Shown piece by piece: positions 1-5,137 of a DNA stretch of 5,315 nt; the stretch's first letter is position 1; each line of letters opens with the position of its first letter. The DNA lies in assembly GCA_947628555.1 (NCBI GenBank), contig CANRAI010000075.1, positions 1 to 5,315 of the forward strand, given 5' to 3'. Made by a program: the position numbers and the translations under genes. The DNA is from an uncultured Clostridia bacterium (GTDB taxonomy: Bacteria > Bacillota > Clostridia > Christensenellales > Borkfalkiaceae). The notes beneath the pieces are model-generated. The model saw nothing but the letters and a program-made list of their open reading frames with translations, searched no databases and was not told the DNA's origin.

Positions 1-637
1 ATTCGGGCGAATCGTAAACATACAGCTCTCCCGAAGGAATCAAAGGCTTTAACACGTCCCTGTCCAAGTCCGTTTTTTTAAGCGAAACAATTTCTTTGAA
101 AATTTGCGGGGACAGCATATGAATCCCCGCGTTCACCCTGTTGCGATACCACAACCGCTCTTCTTCCTTATGAAGCCAGCCTGTCACTTTTCCGCTCCCG
201 TCGGCAAATATAATTCCGCTGTCGTAGGGGTGCGAATTGGGGTGGGTGAAGATAGTGGCAGCGCAACGGTTGCGCTTATGCGCCGCGGCAAAACGCGGGA
301 TATCTACATCGAAAATTATATCCCCGTTTAAAAGTAAAAAATCATCGCGTATCCTGTCTTTCAAAAAATACAGCGCGCCCGCCGTTCCCAACGGCTCTTT
401 CTCTTCTATATACTCTATATCCACGCCGAAATTTTTTCCGTCGCCGAAGTACTTTTCCACGGCTTCGCGAAGATATCCGACAACAAGGATTATTTGGGTA
501 AATCCCTGCCTTTTAAGACATTCTATCTGATATTGCAAAATGGGCTTACCGCAGATTTCTATCATGGGCTTCGGAACTTCGGAATTTACCGAAGCTATCC
601 TGGTGCCCCGGCCGCCTGCCATTATTACCGTTTGCAT
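1..637 (-). CDS. hddC: HddC-like sugar-1-phosphate nucleotidyltransferase (3' end beyond window)
   Basis: This cytoplasmic enzyme is expected to couple a nucleoside triphosphate to a sugar 1-phosphate; HddC makes GDP-D-glycero-alpha-D-manno-heptose from the heptose 1-phosphate and GTP. The 212 visible codons begin MQTVIMAGGRGTRI, the nucleotide-binding loop (residues 7-13), followed by the signature VPKPM (21-25). EPLGTAGAL (81-89) and the metal-binding LLLNGDIIFD (101-110) follow, then HPNSHPYDSG (132-141) and YRNRVNAGIH (164-173), both typical of HddC-type proteins. The start is an ATG at 635-637 with AGGAG (643-647) 5 nt upstream. Its A is shared with the TGA of the kinase gene (TGATG), which suggests coupled translation. 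No stop occurs before the window edge. From memory of the family, this subtype is often fused to a C-terminal HAD-IIIA (GmhB-like) phosphatase, so the full protein may be about 430 aa. The family is secure; heptose rather than another sugar is inferred from the adjacent kinase. Confidence 0.88.
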   Translation of the reverse strand, partial: MQTVIMAGGRGTRIASVNSEVPKPMIEICGKPILQYQIECLKRQGFTQIILVVGYLREAVEKYFGDGKNFGVDIEYIEEKEPLGTAGALYFLKDRIRDDFLLLNGDIIFDVDIPRFAAAHKRNRCAATIFTHPNSHPYDSGIIFADGSGKVTGWLHKEEERLWYRNRVNAGIHMLSPQIFKEIVSLKKTDLDRDVLKPLIPSGELYVYDSPE

Positions 638-1647
638 CAGTTCTCCTGCGCGCTTTCGCGGTCGTACGACTCGGAAAGATAATATATTATGCGCGTGCCG
701 CCGTCCTCAAAGGAAAAAGGAATCCTTAAAAGATTTTTAAATTCCGAAATGATTTTCTTATGGTCCTCTGGCCTTGCATAAAATACAAGAAATCCTCCGC
801 CGCCTGCGCCGAGAAGTTTACCGCCGAGCGCGCCCGCCTTCAAGCCCTTTTCGTATAAACCGTCTATATATTCGTTCGAAACTACGCTGCCCGTCTGCCT
901 TTTCAAGGTCCACGTTTCGTTTAGCAACCTGCCGAAATCGTCCAAATCGCGGGTTTTGTCTTCAAGCACTCTTTCGGCTTCATCGACGAGTTTAAGCATT
1001 TCCTTTAATTGCGCGGTCTTTTCTTTTACGGAAGGCGCTTGTTTGTGGATATCGGAAGAAATGCGCGTAAAGCCCGTAAAGAACATAAGAAGGTTGGAAT
1101 TTAAAGCGCATTTTCTCTCCGCGGACATTATTATGGGCGTAACGGTATATGAATTATTTGCGAAATCTATCCTGTTGAATCCGCCGAAGGAAGCGGCAAT
1201 CTGGTCCTGCCAGCCTCCTCTTTCGGCGCAAAGCCCGCGTTCTATATGAATGGCTTCGTCGGCAAGTTTCCTTTTATCGGCGAACTTGCCTTTCATAGCG
1301 TAAAACGCGTTCAGCATCCCGACCGCAAACGAACTGCTTGTACCAAGCCCCGTGCGCGCGGGCAAATCGGCTTCGTAGTTTAAGCGCAGCTCGTGCATGT
1401 CCATAAATTTCATCGTATTCCTTATAAGGGGGTGTTCGATATCGTTCACGCAGTTTACGCGCTCCGTTTTGGCATATACGAGTTCGCTTGTATAGTAGAA
1501 AAATCTCGGCAAATGCCTTACGGTTATGTAGCAATATTTATCGAAAGTCGTAGATAAAACGGCGCCGCCGTATTCATTGAAAAACTCCGGTATGTCCGTT
1601 CCGCCGCCGAAAAAACTCATTCTGAATGGCGTTTGGGTTATAATCAT
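637..1647 (-). CDS. hddA: GHMP-family D-glycero-D-manno-heptose 7-phosphate kinase (HddA-like)
   Basis: The protein is a cytoplasmic small-molecule kinase of the GHMP superfamily. HddA converts D-glycero-D-manno-heptose 7-phosphate to the 1,7-bisphosphate with ATP, a step in GDP-heptose synthesis. All three GHMP motifs are visible in 336 aa: PFRMSFFGGGTD (7-18), the ATP-binding LPARTGLGTSSSF (95-107), and the C-terminal KLLGAGGGGF (277-286). GGWQDQIAASFGGFNRIDF (144-162) carries the probable catalytic aspartate D148. The N-terminal run through GGAVLSTTFDKYCYITVRHLP is characteristic of HddA-type kinases, and the length is normal for them. The ATG is preceded by GGGAG (1656-1660) at 8 nt and directly abuts the TAA of the sugar transferase gene. 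The stop overlaps the start of the nucleotidyltransferase gene by one base. No defect is seen. Another sugar-phosphate kinase of the same subfamily is possible, but pairing with an HddC-type enzyme supports heptose. Confidence 0.9.
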   Translation of the reverse strand: MIITQTPFRMSFFGGGTDIPEFFNEYGGAVLSTTFDKYCYITVRHLPRFFYYTSELVYAKTERVNCVNDIEHPLIRNTMKFMDMHELRLNYEADLPARTGLGTSSSFAVGMLNAFYAMKGKFADKRKLADEAIHIERGLCAERGGWQDQIAASFGGFNRIDFANNSYTVTPIIMSAERKCALNSNLLMFFTGFTRISSDIHKQAPSVKEKTAQLKEMLKLVDEAERVLEDKTRDLDDFGRLLNETWTLKRQTGSVVSNEYIDGLYEKGLKAGALGGKLLGAGGGGFLVFYARPEDHKKIISEFKNLLRIPFSFEDGGTRIIYYLSESYDRESAQEN

Positions 1648-2328
1648 TTATTTCGCTCCCGTTCTTTTGAATACGCCTGCTATGGTCTTGAAAATGATTT
1701 TTATGTCAAGCCCGACCGAGCAGTGGTCAACATAGTACAGTTCCAGCTTCTGCCGTTCGCCGCTTTCGTACGTTGTGTTGCTTCTGCCGTTCGCCGCCCA
1801 CCAGCCTATCATCCCGGGCTTTACGGAAACCAGTTTTTCGGCGGAAGGTCCGTACTTTTCTTCCAGCTCTTCCCGAACCAAAGGCCTGGGTCCGATAACG
1901 GAGATTCTCCCCACGAAAATCGCCCAGACGTTGGGCAGCTCGTCAAGGCTTGTCTTGCGCAAAAATTTACCGAGCTTTGTTACGCGGGGGTCGTCGTCCA
2001 GCTTGTATTCGCGTTTGAATTTTTCAAGCTGTTCGGGTGTGAGCATGTCTTCGAGCTTGTCCGCGTCTTTGCGCATGCTTCTGAATTTGGGCAGAGATAT
2101 AATTTTGCCGCCCTTGCCCACCCTTTTATGGCTGTAAATAACCTTTCCGCCGTCGCTGCACTTTACAACAATCGCGAGAATCAGGTACAGCCACGAAAAG
2201 ATTATAAGAAACAGTCCGCTTGAAATTATATCGAAAGACCGTTTTATAAAGCGATAGCAAAAATAGGCGAATTTATTGCGTTTTTTTGCCGGACACTCGA
2301 ACTGTTCGGCAGTAACCGCTTCCTGCAT
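1648..2328 (-). CDS. Small membrane sugar transferase (polyprenyl-phosphate phosphoglycosyl transferase, PF02397)
   Basis: This 226-aa protein is a monotopic phosphoglycosyl transferase that moves a phosphosugar from a nucleotide sugar to undecaprenyl phosphate at the inner face of the membrane, starting a polysaccharide or glycan repeat. It has the compact PglC/WbaP-C-terminal form without the extra membrane helices of full WbaP. Visible in order are a basic lead-in (YRFIKRSFDIISS, 25-37), a hydrophobic re-entrant segment (about 38-56), KFRSMRKDAD (81-90), DDPRVTKLGKFLRKTSLDELPN (112-133) with the catalytic Asp-Glu pair D129-E130, SVIGPRPL (143-150), KPGMIGWWAANGRSNTTYE (170-188) and the C-terminal LDIKIIFKT. 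The helix-breaking Ser-Pro of the re-entrant segment appears as Ser45-Trp46 here. It is the first gene of the operon, with GGAG (2339-2342) 10 nt before ATG. The transferred sugar cannot be told from sequence; annotations such as EpsL or galactosyl transferase would be guesses. Confidence 0.92.
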   Translation of the reverse strand: MQEAVTAEQFECPAKKRNKFAYFCYRFIKRSFDIISSGLFLIIFSWLYLILAIVVKCSDGGKVIYSHKRVGKGGKIISLPKFRSMRKDADKLEDMLTPEQLEKFKREYKLDDDPRVTKLGKFLRKTSLDELPNVWAIFVGRISVIGPRPLVREELEEKYGPSAEKLVSVKPGMIGWWAANGRSNTTYESGERQKLELYYVDHCSVGLDIKIIFKTIAGVFKRTGAK

Positions 2329-2363
2329 ATCTTAAATTCTCCGTAAACGGATTTATTTCCGTC

Positions 2364-2399
2364 TTTACATATGTAAATATAACTACACCATTATATGGT
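2364..2399. promoter_or_regulatory. Two inverted repeats at and below the operon start site (candidate operator)
   Basis: TTTACATATGTAAA (2364-2377) is a perfect 14-bp palindrome centred about 30 bp downstream of the predicted start of transcription. ACCAT-TAT-ATGGT (2387-2399) is an interrupted 13-bp inverted repeat at the predicted start itself. Their placement would suit a repressor acting on the glycan operon. AT-rich spacer DNA produces short palindromes by chance, so an operator role is a hypothesis only. Confidence 0.35.
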
Positions 2400-2406
2400 A
2401 AATATC

Positions 2407-2435
2407 ATTTTAGCATTTTCAAATTCAAAAGTCAA
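2407..2435 (-). promoter_or_regulatory. Sigma-A promoter of the glycan operon
   Basis: On the minus strand TTGACT (2435-2430) is followed after exactly 17 bp by TAAAAT (2412-2407), with TG one base before the -10 hexamer (TGCTAAAAT), an extended -10. Transcription should start near 2400, giving a leader of about 72 nt to the transferase ATG at 2328. The match is good by housekeeping sigma standards. Start-site mapping has not been seen. Confidence 0.75.
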
Positions 2436-2575
2436 ACATAAATCATTATAATGCGGTATATAAATAAAACGTCCGGAACATCGGTTTTGTACCGCAGGGA
2501 AAACGTTTTACTAAAAAATCCAACTTGAAAATCATCTACGGAAAACGCGCCCCGCAAACGGTGGGCTTGATAAGA

Positions 2576-2612
2576 TAAAAACTCAGGGAGGCGGTTTGTC
2601 TCCCCGAGTTTT
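2576..2612 (-). terminator. Intrinsic terminator, best assigned to the lipoprotein gene
   Basis: The arms 2578-2590 and 2600-2612 pair as AAAACTC/GAGTTTT plus GGGAG/CTCCC with one A-C mismatch, around a 9-nt loop. On the minus strand the hairpin ends in GAGTTTTTATC, so a T run of five follows the GC-rich part of the stem. This suits termination of transcription coming from the lipoprotein gene that ends at 2721, leaving a trailer of roughly 110-145 nt. The opposite arm also ends in TTTT, so some bidirectional activity is possible, although no plus-strand gene enters the hairpin. Confidence 0.8.
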
Positions 2613-2642
2613 GCCTTGTAAGCGTAGGCCTTGTAAGCGTAG
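2613..2642. repeat. Exact tandem duplication of a 15-bp unit
   Basis: The unit GCCTTGTAAGCGTAG occurs twice head to tail (2613-2627 and 2628-2642) with no mismatch, directly beside the terminator stem, and a further GC follows. Exact identity implies a recent slippage duplication or a constrained sequence. It lies in the trailer of the lipoprotein transcript and codes for nothing I can recognise. Confidence 0.85.
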
Positions 2643-2720
2643 GCGGACTACGCAAATTTCATAAGCCGCGCGCCCACGTGGGTCGCCGCCGCATACACTG
2701 CGCCCGGCAATCCGCAGGCT

Positions 2721-3632
2721 TTATGCTTGCGGCAAATCGGCGGGAATAGCTATCCTCGTCGTTCCGAAGTCCGAAAAGAAATATTCTATCGTAACCAAAC
2801 TCTTATTGCCCTCGTCGTCCGTTTCCACTTCCATACTCATTGTTATTTCCGTAAAATGATTTCCGTCGGCCTTAGCTTTGCATGAAAGAGCAATTTCCTC
2901 GTAACTCAGGTCAAATACATACTCCCCGTTTTCAAACGAAATATCCTCGTATTCCACCGTCGGTATCAGGTCAACCGTCATTTCTTTTACGCCGTCGCCT
3001 ATTCCCTCCCAGCTGCCAAAATAATCTTCGAAACTGCCCGCGTCGTCCGAAGAAACGTTCCACATTCCGCTCTCCTTGTCAAGGGTGTAGTCGGAAACTT
3101 CGCTCTGCGTCTTAACGATATATCTTTCGCTCCAACTTACGCTCGGCTCGTTTTTGCTCCATATCCTGCCGTTGGGCTTATCGTACTTCGCGTCCGTTTC
3201 GTATTTTTCCTCTCCCGATTGCTGTACGACCTTCAAAGTGAAATTTTCAGCCGAAAGCGTATCCGATACAACCTTATTCCATTGCGCTTCGGTGAGTTTT
3301 GCGGCGGCGACGGTTACGGCGCAGTCAGCTTTTTTACCGCCGTCCTTTGTCTTTACCGTGACCGTCGCCGAGCCCACTTTAAGCGCGGTTACGGTTCCGT
3401 TTTCCACCTTTGCCACGGATGAGTCAGACGACGACCACTCCACCGATTTGTTTTCCGCGTCGTCTGGCAAAACGGAAGCTTTCAAAGTCGCCGTTCCGCC
3501 CACCGTCAGCGAAAGCGCGGCTTTATCGAGGGAGACGCCCGTAACCTTTACTTTTCCCGTAGAGCAAGCCGCCGCCGCGCACAGTGAAAGCGCGAATACA
3601 AAAAGCAATACAGATTTAAAAATTTTCTTCAT
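2721..3632 (-). CDS. Predicted lipoprotein with one Big_2 (Ig-like) domain and an unrecognised C-terminal domain
   Basis: The 303-aa product begins MKKIFKSVLLFVFALSLCAA, a classic signal peptide, and AAAC places the likely lipidated cysteine at C23. The lipobox is weak, with Ala rather than Leu at -3. Residues about 29-109 form a bacterial Ig-like Big_2 domain: VTGVSLDKAALSLTVGG, VLPDDAENKSVEWSSSDSSVAKV and GSATVTVKTKDGGK. Residues about 113-303 are acidic, Trp/Tyr-rich and predicted beta-rich, ending FFSDFGTTRIAIPADLPQA. I do not recognise this part; a LppX/LolA-like lipid-binding fold is only a guess from its pattern. It probably sits on the outer face of the cytoplasmic membrane, and Big_2 domains usually serve adhesion or spacing. 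The chosen ATG (3630-3632) has a perfect AGGAGG 9 nt upstream; the frame stays open to a TTG at 3680 that lacks such a site. A terminator lies about 110 bp beyond the stop, so it is probably monocistronic. Location is well supported, function unknown. Confidence 0.85.
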   Translation of the reverse strand: MKKIFKSVLLFVFALSLCAAAACSTGKVKVTGVSLDKAALSLTVGGTATLKASVLPDDAENKSVEWSSSDSSVAKVENGTVTALKVGSATVTVKTKDGGKKADCAVTVAAAKLTEAQWNKVVSDTLSAENFTLKVVQQSGEEKYETDAKYDKPNGRIWSKNEPSVSWSERYIVKTQSEVSDYTLDKESGMWNVSSDDAGSFEDYFGSWEGIGDGVKEMTVDLIPTVEYEDISFENGEYVFDLSYEEIALSCKAKADGNHFTEITMSMEVETDDEGNKSLVTIEYFFSDFGTTRIAIPADLPQA

Positions 3633-3641
3633 TTTAAATTT

Positions 3642-3647
3642 CCTCCT
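3642..3647 (-). promoter_or_regulatory. Ribosome-binding site that fixes the lipoprotein start
   Basis: AGGAGG on the minus strand lies 9 nt upstream of the ATG at 3632. It selects this Met over the in-frame TTG at 3680, which would add 16 residues in front of an otherwise perfect signal peptide. Confidence 0.9.
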
Positions 3648-3762
3648 GCCTTGATTATTGCAAAAAATCGCTTTTTTCAAACGGAATAACCCGCCCTTAA
3701 AAAAATAATGCCTTAAAAGGCTTGAAAATTGCCGCGGAACAGGTTTATTTTGAAATTAGGTA

Positions 3763-3791
3763 TTGAAAAATTTTACAATATATAGTATAAT
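3763..3791 (+). promoter_or_regulatory. Sigma-A promoter of the EF-G-like gene
   Basis: TTGAAA (3763-3768) and a perfect TATAAT (3786-3791) are separated by the optimal 17 bp. Transcription should begin near 3798, leaving a leader of about 40 nt before the ATG at 3839. This is the best promoter-like match in the window on the plus strand. Confidence 0.78.
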
Positions 3792-3799
3792 ATTTACAA
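3770..3799 (-). promoter_or_regulatory. Possible promoter of the lipoprotein gene
   Basis: On the minus strand TTGTAA (3799-3794) and TAAAAT (3775-3770) are 18 bp apart. They would start transcription near 3763 and give a leader of about 130 nt. The hexamers are only fair and the region is AT-rich. The site overlaps the plus-strand promoter, so both could not be occupied together. No better minus-strand promoter was found between 3650 and 3760. Confidence 0.35.
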
Positions 3800-3823
3800 G
3801 TAACTGCTTAATTTCGGGCAGAC

Positions 3824-3830
3824 AAGGTGG
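3824..3830 (+). promoter_or_regulatory. Ribosome-binding site that decides the EF-G-like start
   Basis: AAGGTGG matches the consensus AAGGAGG at six of seven positions and lies 8 nt before ATG 3839. The upstream in-frame GTG at 3827 falls inside this site and has no site of its own, so it is unlikely to be used. Confidence 0.75.
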
Positions 3831-3838
3831 AAAATACA

Positions 3839-5137
3839 ATGACAATAAATTCTAAAAACATCAGAAACATTGCCGTAATAGGTCACAGCGGCGAAGGCAA
3901 AACTACCCTTTGCGAGGCTATGCTTTTTAACGGCAGGGCAATAGACAGAATGGGTTCCGTCGGCTCAGGCACGACGGTGATGGACTTCGACGAACAGGAA
4001 AAACAGAAACAGATTTCCATAAACACGTCCTGTGCGTATCTGCTTTGGAAAGAGGTGAAGATAAATCTTCTCGACCTGCCCGGATTTTACGACTTCGAAG
4101 GCGAGCGCCGCGAAGGGCTTGCGGCATGCGGCGGAGCCGTGCTGGTTATAGGCGCGAACGGAATTTTACCCATAGGTTCGGAAAGCGTGGTTGACTATTG
4201 TCTTAAACTCGGCAAACCGCTAATCATATTCATTAACGGCATGGATAAGCCCAACGCCGACTACATCGGCACCATCAACGCCTTGCGCGAAAAGTACGCA
4301 GGCAAGCTTGCGCCCATTCAGATACCAATTATGCAGAACGGCAGAATGGAAGGCTTCGTAAACGCCATTCAGGAGAAAGCGTACGAATTTTCCTCTACGG
4401 GACGCGTGGAAATTGAAGTTCCAGCCGACCTTAAACAACGTATGGACGAAATGCAGGCTTCGCTTATGGAAACTGCCGCCGAAAACGACGACGGACTTCT
4501 CGACAAATATTTCGAAAACGGCAAACTTACCAAAGAGGAAGCTGTTTACGGCATAAGAAAGGGCATTGCCACGGGCAGCGTAATTCCCGTTATGGCGGGC
4601 AGCGCGTTGCAGAACAGGGGCGTTATCAATCTTCTCGACGAAATAGTACGCTATATGCCCACCGCAAACGAGCGCAAAACCACGCTTGCCACCGACTACG
4701 ACTCCGACGAGCTTGTGAACGTAGGCTGCGAGGACGACGGACCTTTCGCCGCGCAGGTATTCAAGACGGCTTCCGACCCCTACTCCGGCAAACTCAACTA
4801 TATCAAGGTCTATCGGGGCTGCCTTAAATCGGGCATGACGGTATTCAATTCCGCAAAGGGCAAGGAAGAGCGCATAGGTCAAATTTTCACTTTGCGCGGC
4901 AAGAAAACAGAATTGGTTACCGAACTTTGCGCGGGCGACATAGGCGCCGTCAACAAACTTTCCTATACCGACACCAACGACACTCTTTGCGCAGTGGGAA
5001 CGAACATTCAGTTCGACCCTATCCGCTTCCCGCGCCCCTGCCTTTCCATGGCGGTTACGGCGGCGGTCAAAGGCGACGAGGAAAGGTTTTCAGCGGATTC
5101 TCGAAGATGTGCGAAGAAGATTATACCTTCAATATAG
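3839..5137 (+). CDS. EF-G-like translational GTPase, N-terminal part, frame broken near its 3' end
   Basis: The product belongs to the EF-G-like (non-canonical FusA) branch of ribosomal translocase GTPases, whose cellular role is poorly defined. Counting from ATG 3839, domain I carries G1 GHSGEGKTT (15-23), a switch I region ending EKQKQISI (54-61) where canonical EF-G has ERGITI, G3 DLPGFYDF (79-86) with Phe83 in place of the usual catalytic His, G4 NGMD (133-136) in place of NKMD, and G5 GSAL (254-257). Domain II runs from about 300 (FAAQVFKTASDPYSGKLNYIKVYRG), and domain III begins near 400 (PRPCLSMAVTAAVKGDEERF). After F417 the frame yields an unrelated 15-residue tail and stops at 5137, giving 432 aa instead of the roughly 650-700 usual for the family. 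Homologous sequence resumes in another frame at 5089. The gene is driven by its own promoter, divergent from the lipoprotein. A tetracycline-resistance TetM-type protein is less likely, because the linker and switch sequences fit EF-G-like proteins better. Confidence 0.88.
   Translation: MTINSKNIRNIAVIGHSGEGKTTLCEAMLFNGRAIDRMGSVGSGTTVMDFDEQEKQKQISINTSCAYLLWKEVKINLLDLPGFYDFEGERREGLAACGGAVLVIGANGILPIGSESVVDYCLKLGKPLIIFINGMDKPNADYIGTINALREKYAGKLAPIQIPIMQNGRMEGFVNAIQEKAYEFSSTGRVEIEVPADLKQRMDEMQASLMETAAENDDGLLDKYFENGKLTKEEAVYGIRKGIATGSVIPVMAGSALQNRGVINLLDEIVRYMPTANERKTTLATDYDSDELVNVGCEDDGPFAAQVFKTASDPYSGKLNYIKVYRGCLKSGMTVFNSAKGKEERIGQIFTLRGKKTELVTELCAGDIGAVNKLSYTDTNDTLCAVGTNIQFDPIRFPRPCLSMAVTAAVKGDEERFSADSRRCAKKIIPSI
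5087..5094 (+). other. Frameshift site in the EF-G-like gene
   Basis: The bases TTTTCAGC mark the switch. The upstream frame reads AGG TTT TCA GCG, while the conserved downstream frame reads TTC AGC GGA TTC. Adding one base here, for example a fifth T, restores Arg-Phe-Phe-Ser-Gly-Phe-Ser-Lys and one continuous EF-G-like protein. The exact position is uncertain by a few bases. Confidence 0.8.

Larger units (their letters stand above)
2329..2720. other. Intergenic region between glycan operon and lipoprotein gene
   Basis: This 392-bp stretch holds no credible gene. From left to right it contains the leader and promoter of the sugar transferase operon (2329-2435), a 10-bp palindrome CATTATAATG (2444-2453), AAAACGTTTT (2500-2509), the terminator hairpin (2576-2612), the 15-bp tandem duplication (2613-2642) and the palindrome CCCACGTGGG (2673-2682). 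Base composition changes within it: 2340-2470 is very AT-rich, whereas 2640-2712 is GC-rich and resembles gene-like composition without a start codon and ribosome-binding site. The right part may be a remnant or a dispersed noncoding element. Confidence 0.6.

Noticed and set aside
1633..2223. Open frame of 196 codons on the plus strand opposite the sugar transferase
   Set aside because: It mirrors the conserved phosphoglycosyl transferase, has no ribosome-binding site and resembles no protein family.
2451..2528. Small plus-strand open frame beginning ATGCGGTATATA, 25 codons, with a TATAAT overlapping its upstream side
   Set aside because: It has no ribosome-binding site, the TATAAT is part of a short AT palindrome, and the peptide is unremarkable.
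3662..3677. A6-TCGC-T6 hairpin in the lipoprotein leader, considered as a terminator or riboswitch element
   Set aside because: The stem is purely A-T and there is no conserved riboswitch core around it; it is probably chance in AT-rich DNA.
3633..3680. Extension of the lipoprotein to an upstream TTG start
   Set aside because: It would read through the AGGAGG ribosome-binding site and put 16 polar residues before a complete signal peptide.
3710..3721. Inverted repeat GCCTTAAAAGGC between the divergent genes
   Set aside because: It has a five-base stem with a two-base centre and no link to either promoter's core; too short to call an operator.
3827..3838. GTG start for the EF-G-like gene
   Set aside because: The GTG lies inside the AAGGTGG ribosome-binding site that serves ATG 3839, and nothing suitable precedes it.
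4220..4882. Open frame of 220 codons on the minus strand opposite the EF-G-like gene
   Set aside because: The plus strand carries the conserved GTPase motifs; the antisense translation is a codon-bias shadow.
5084..5094. Programmed -1 ribosomal frameshifting in the EF-G-like gene
   Set aside because: There is no canonical X XXY YYZ heptamer in the correct phase (codons AGG TTT TCA) and no obvious strong hairpin just downstream; EF-G genes are not known for such recoding.
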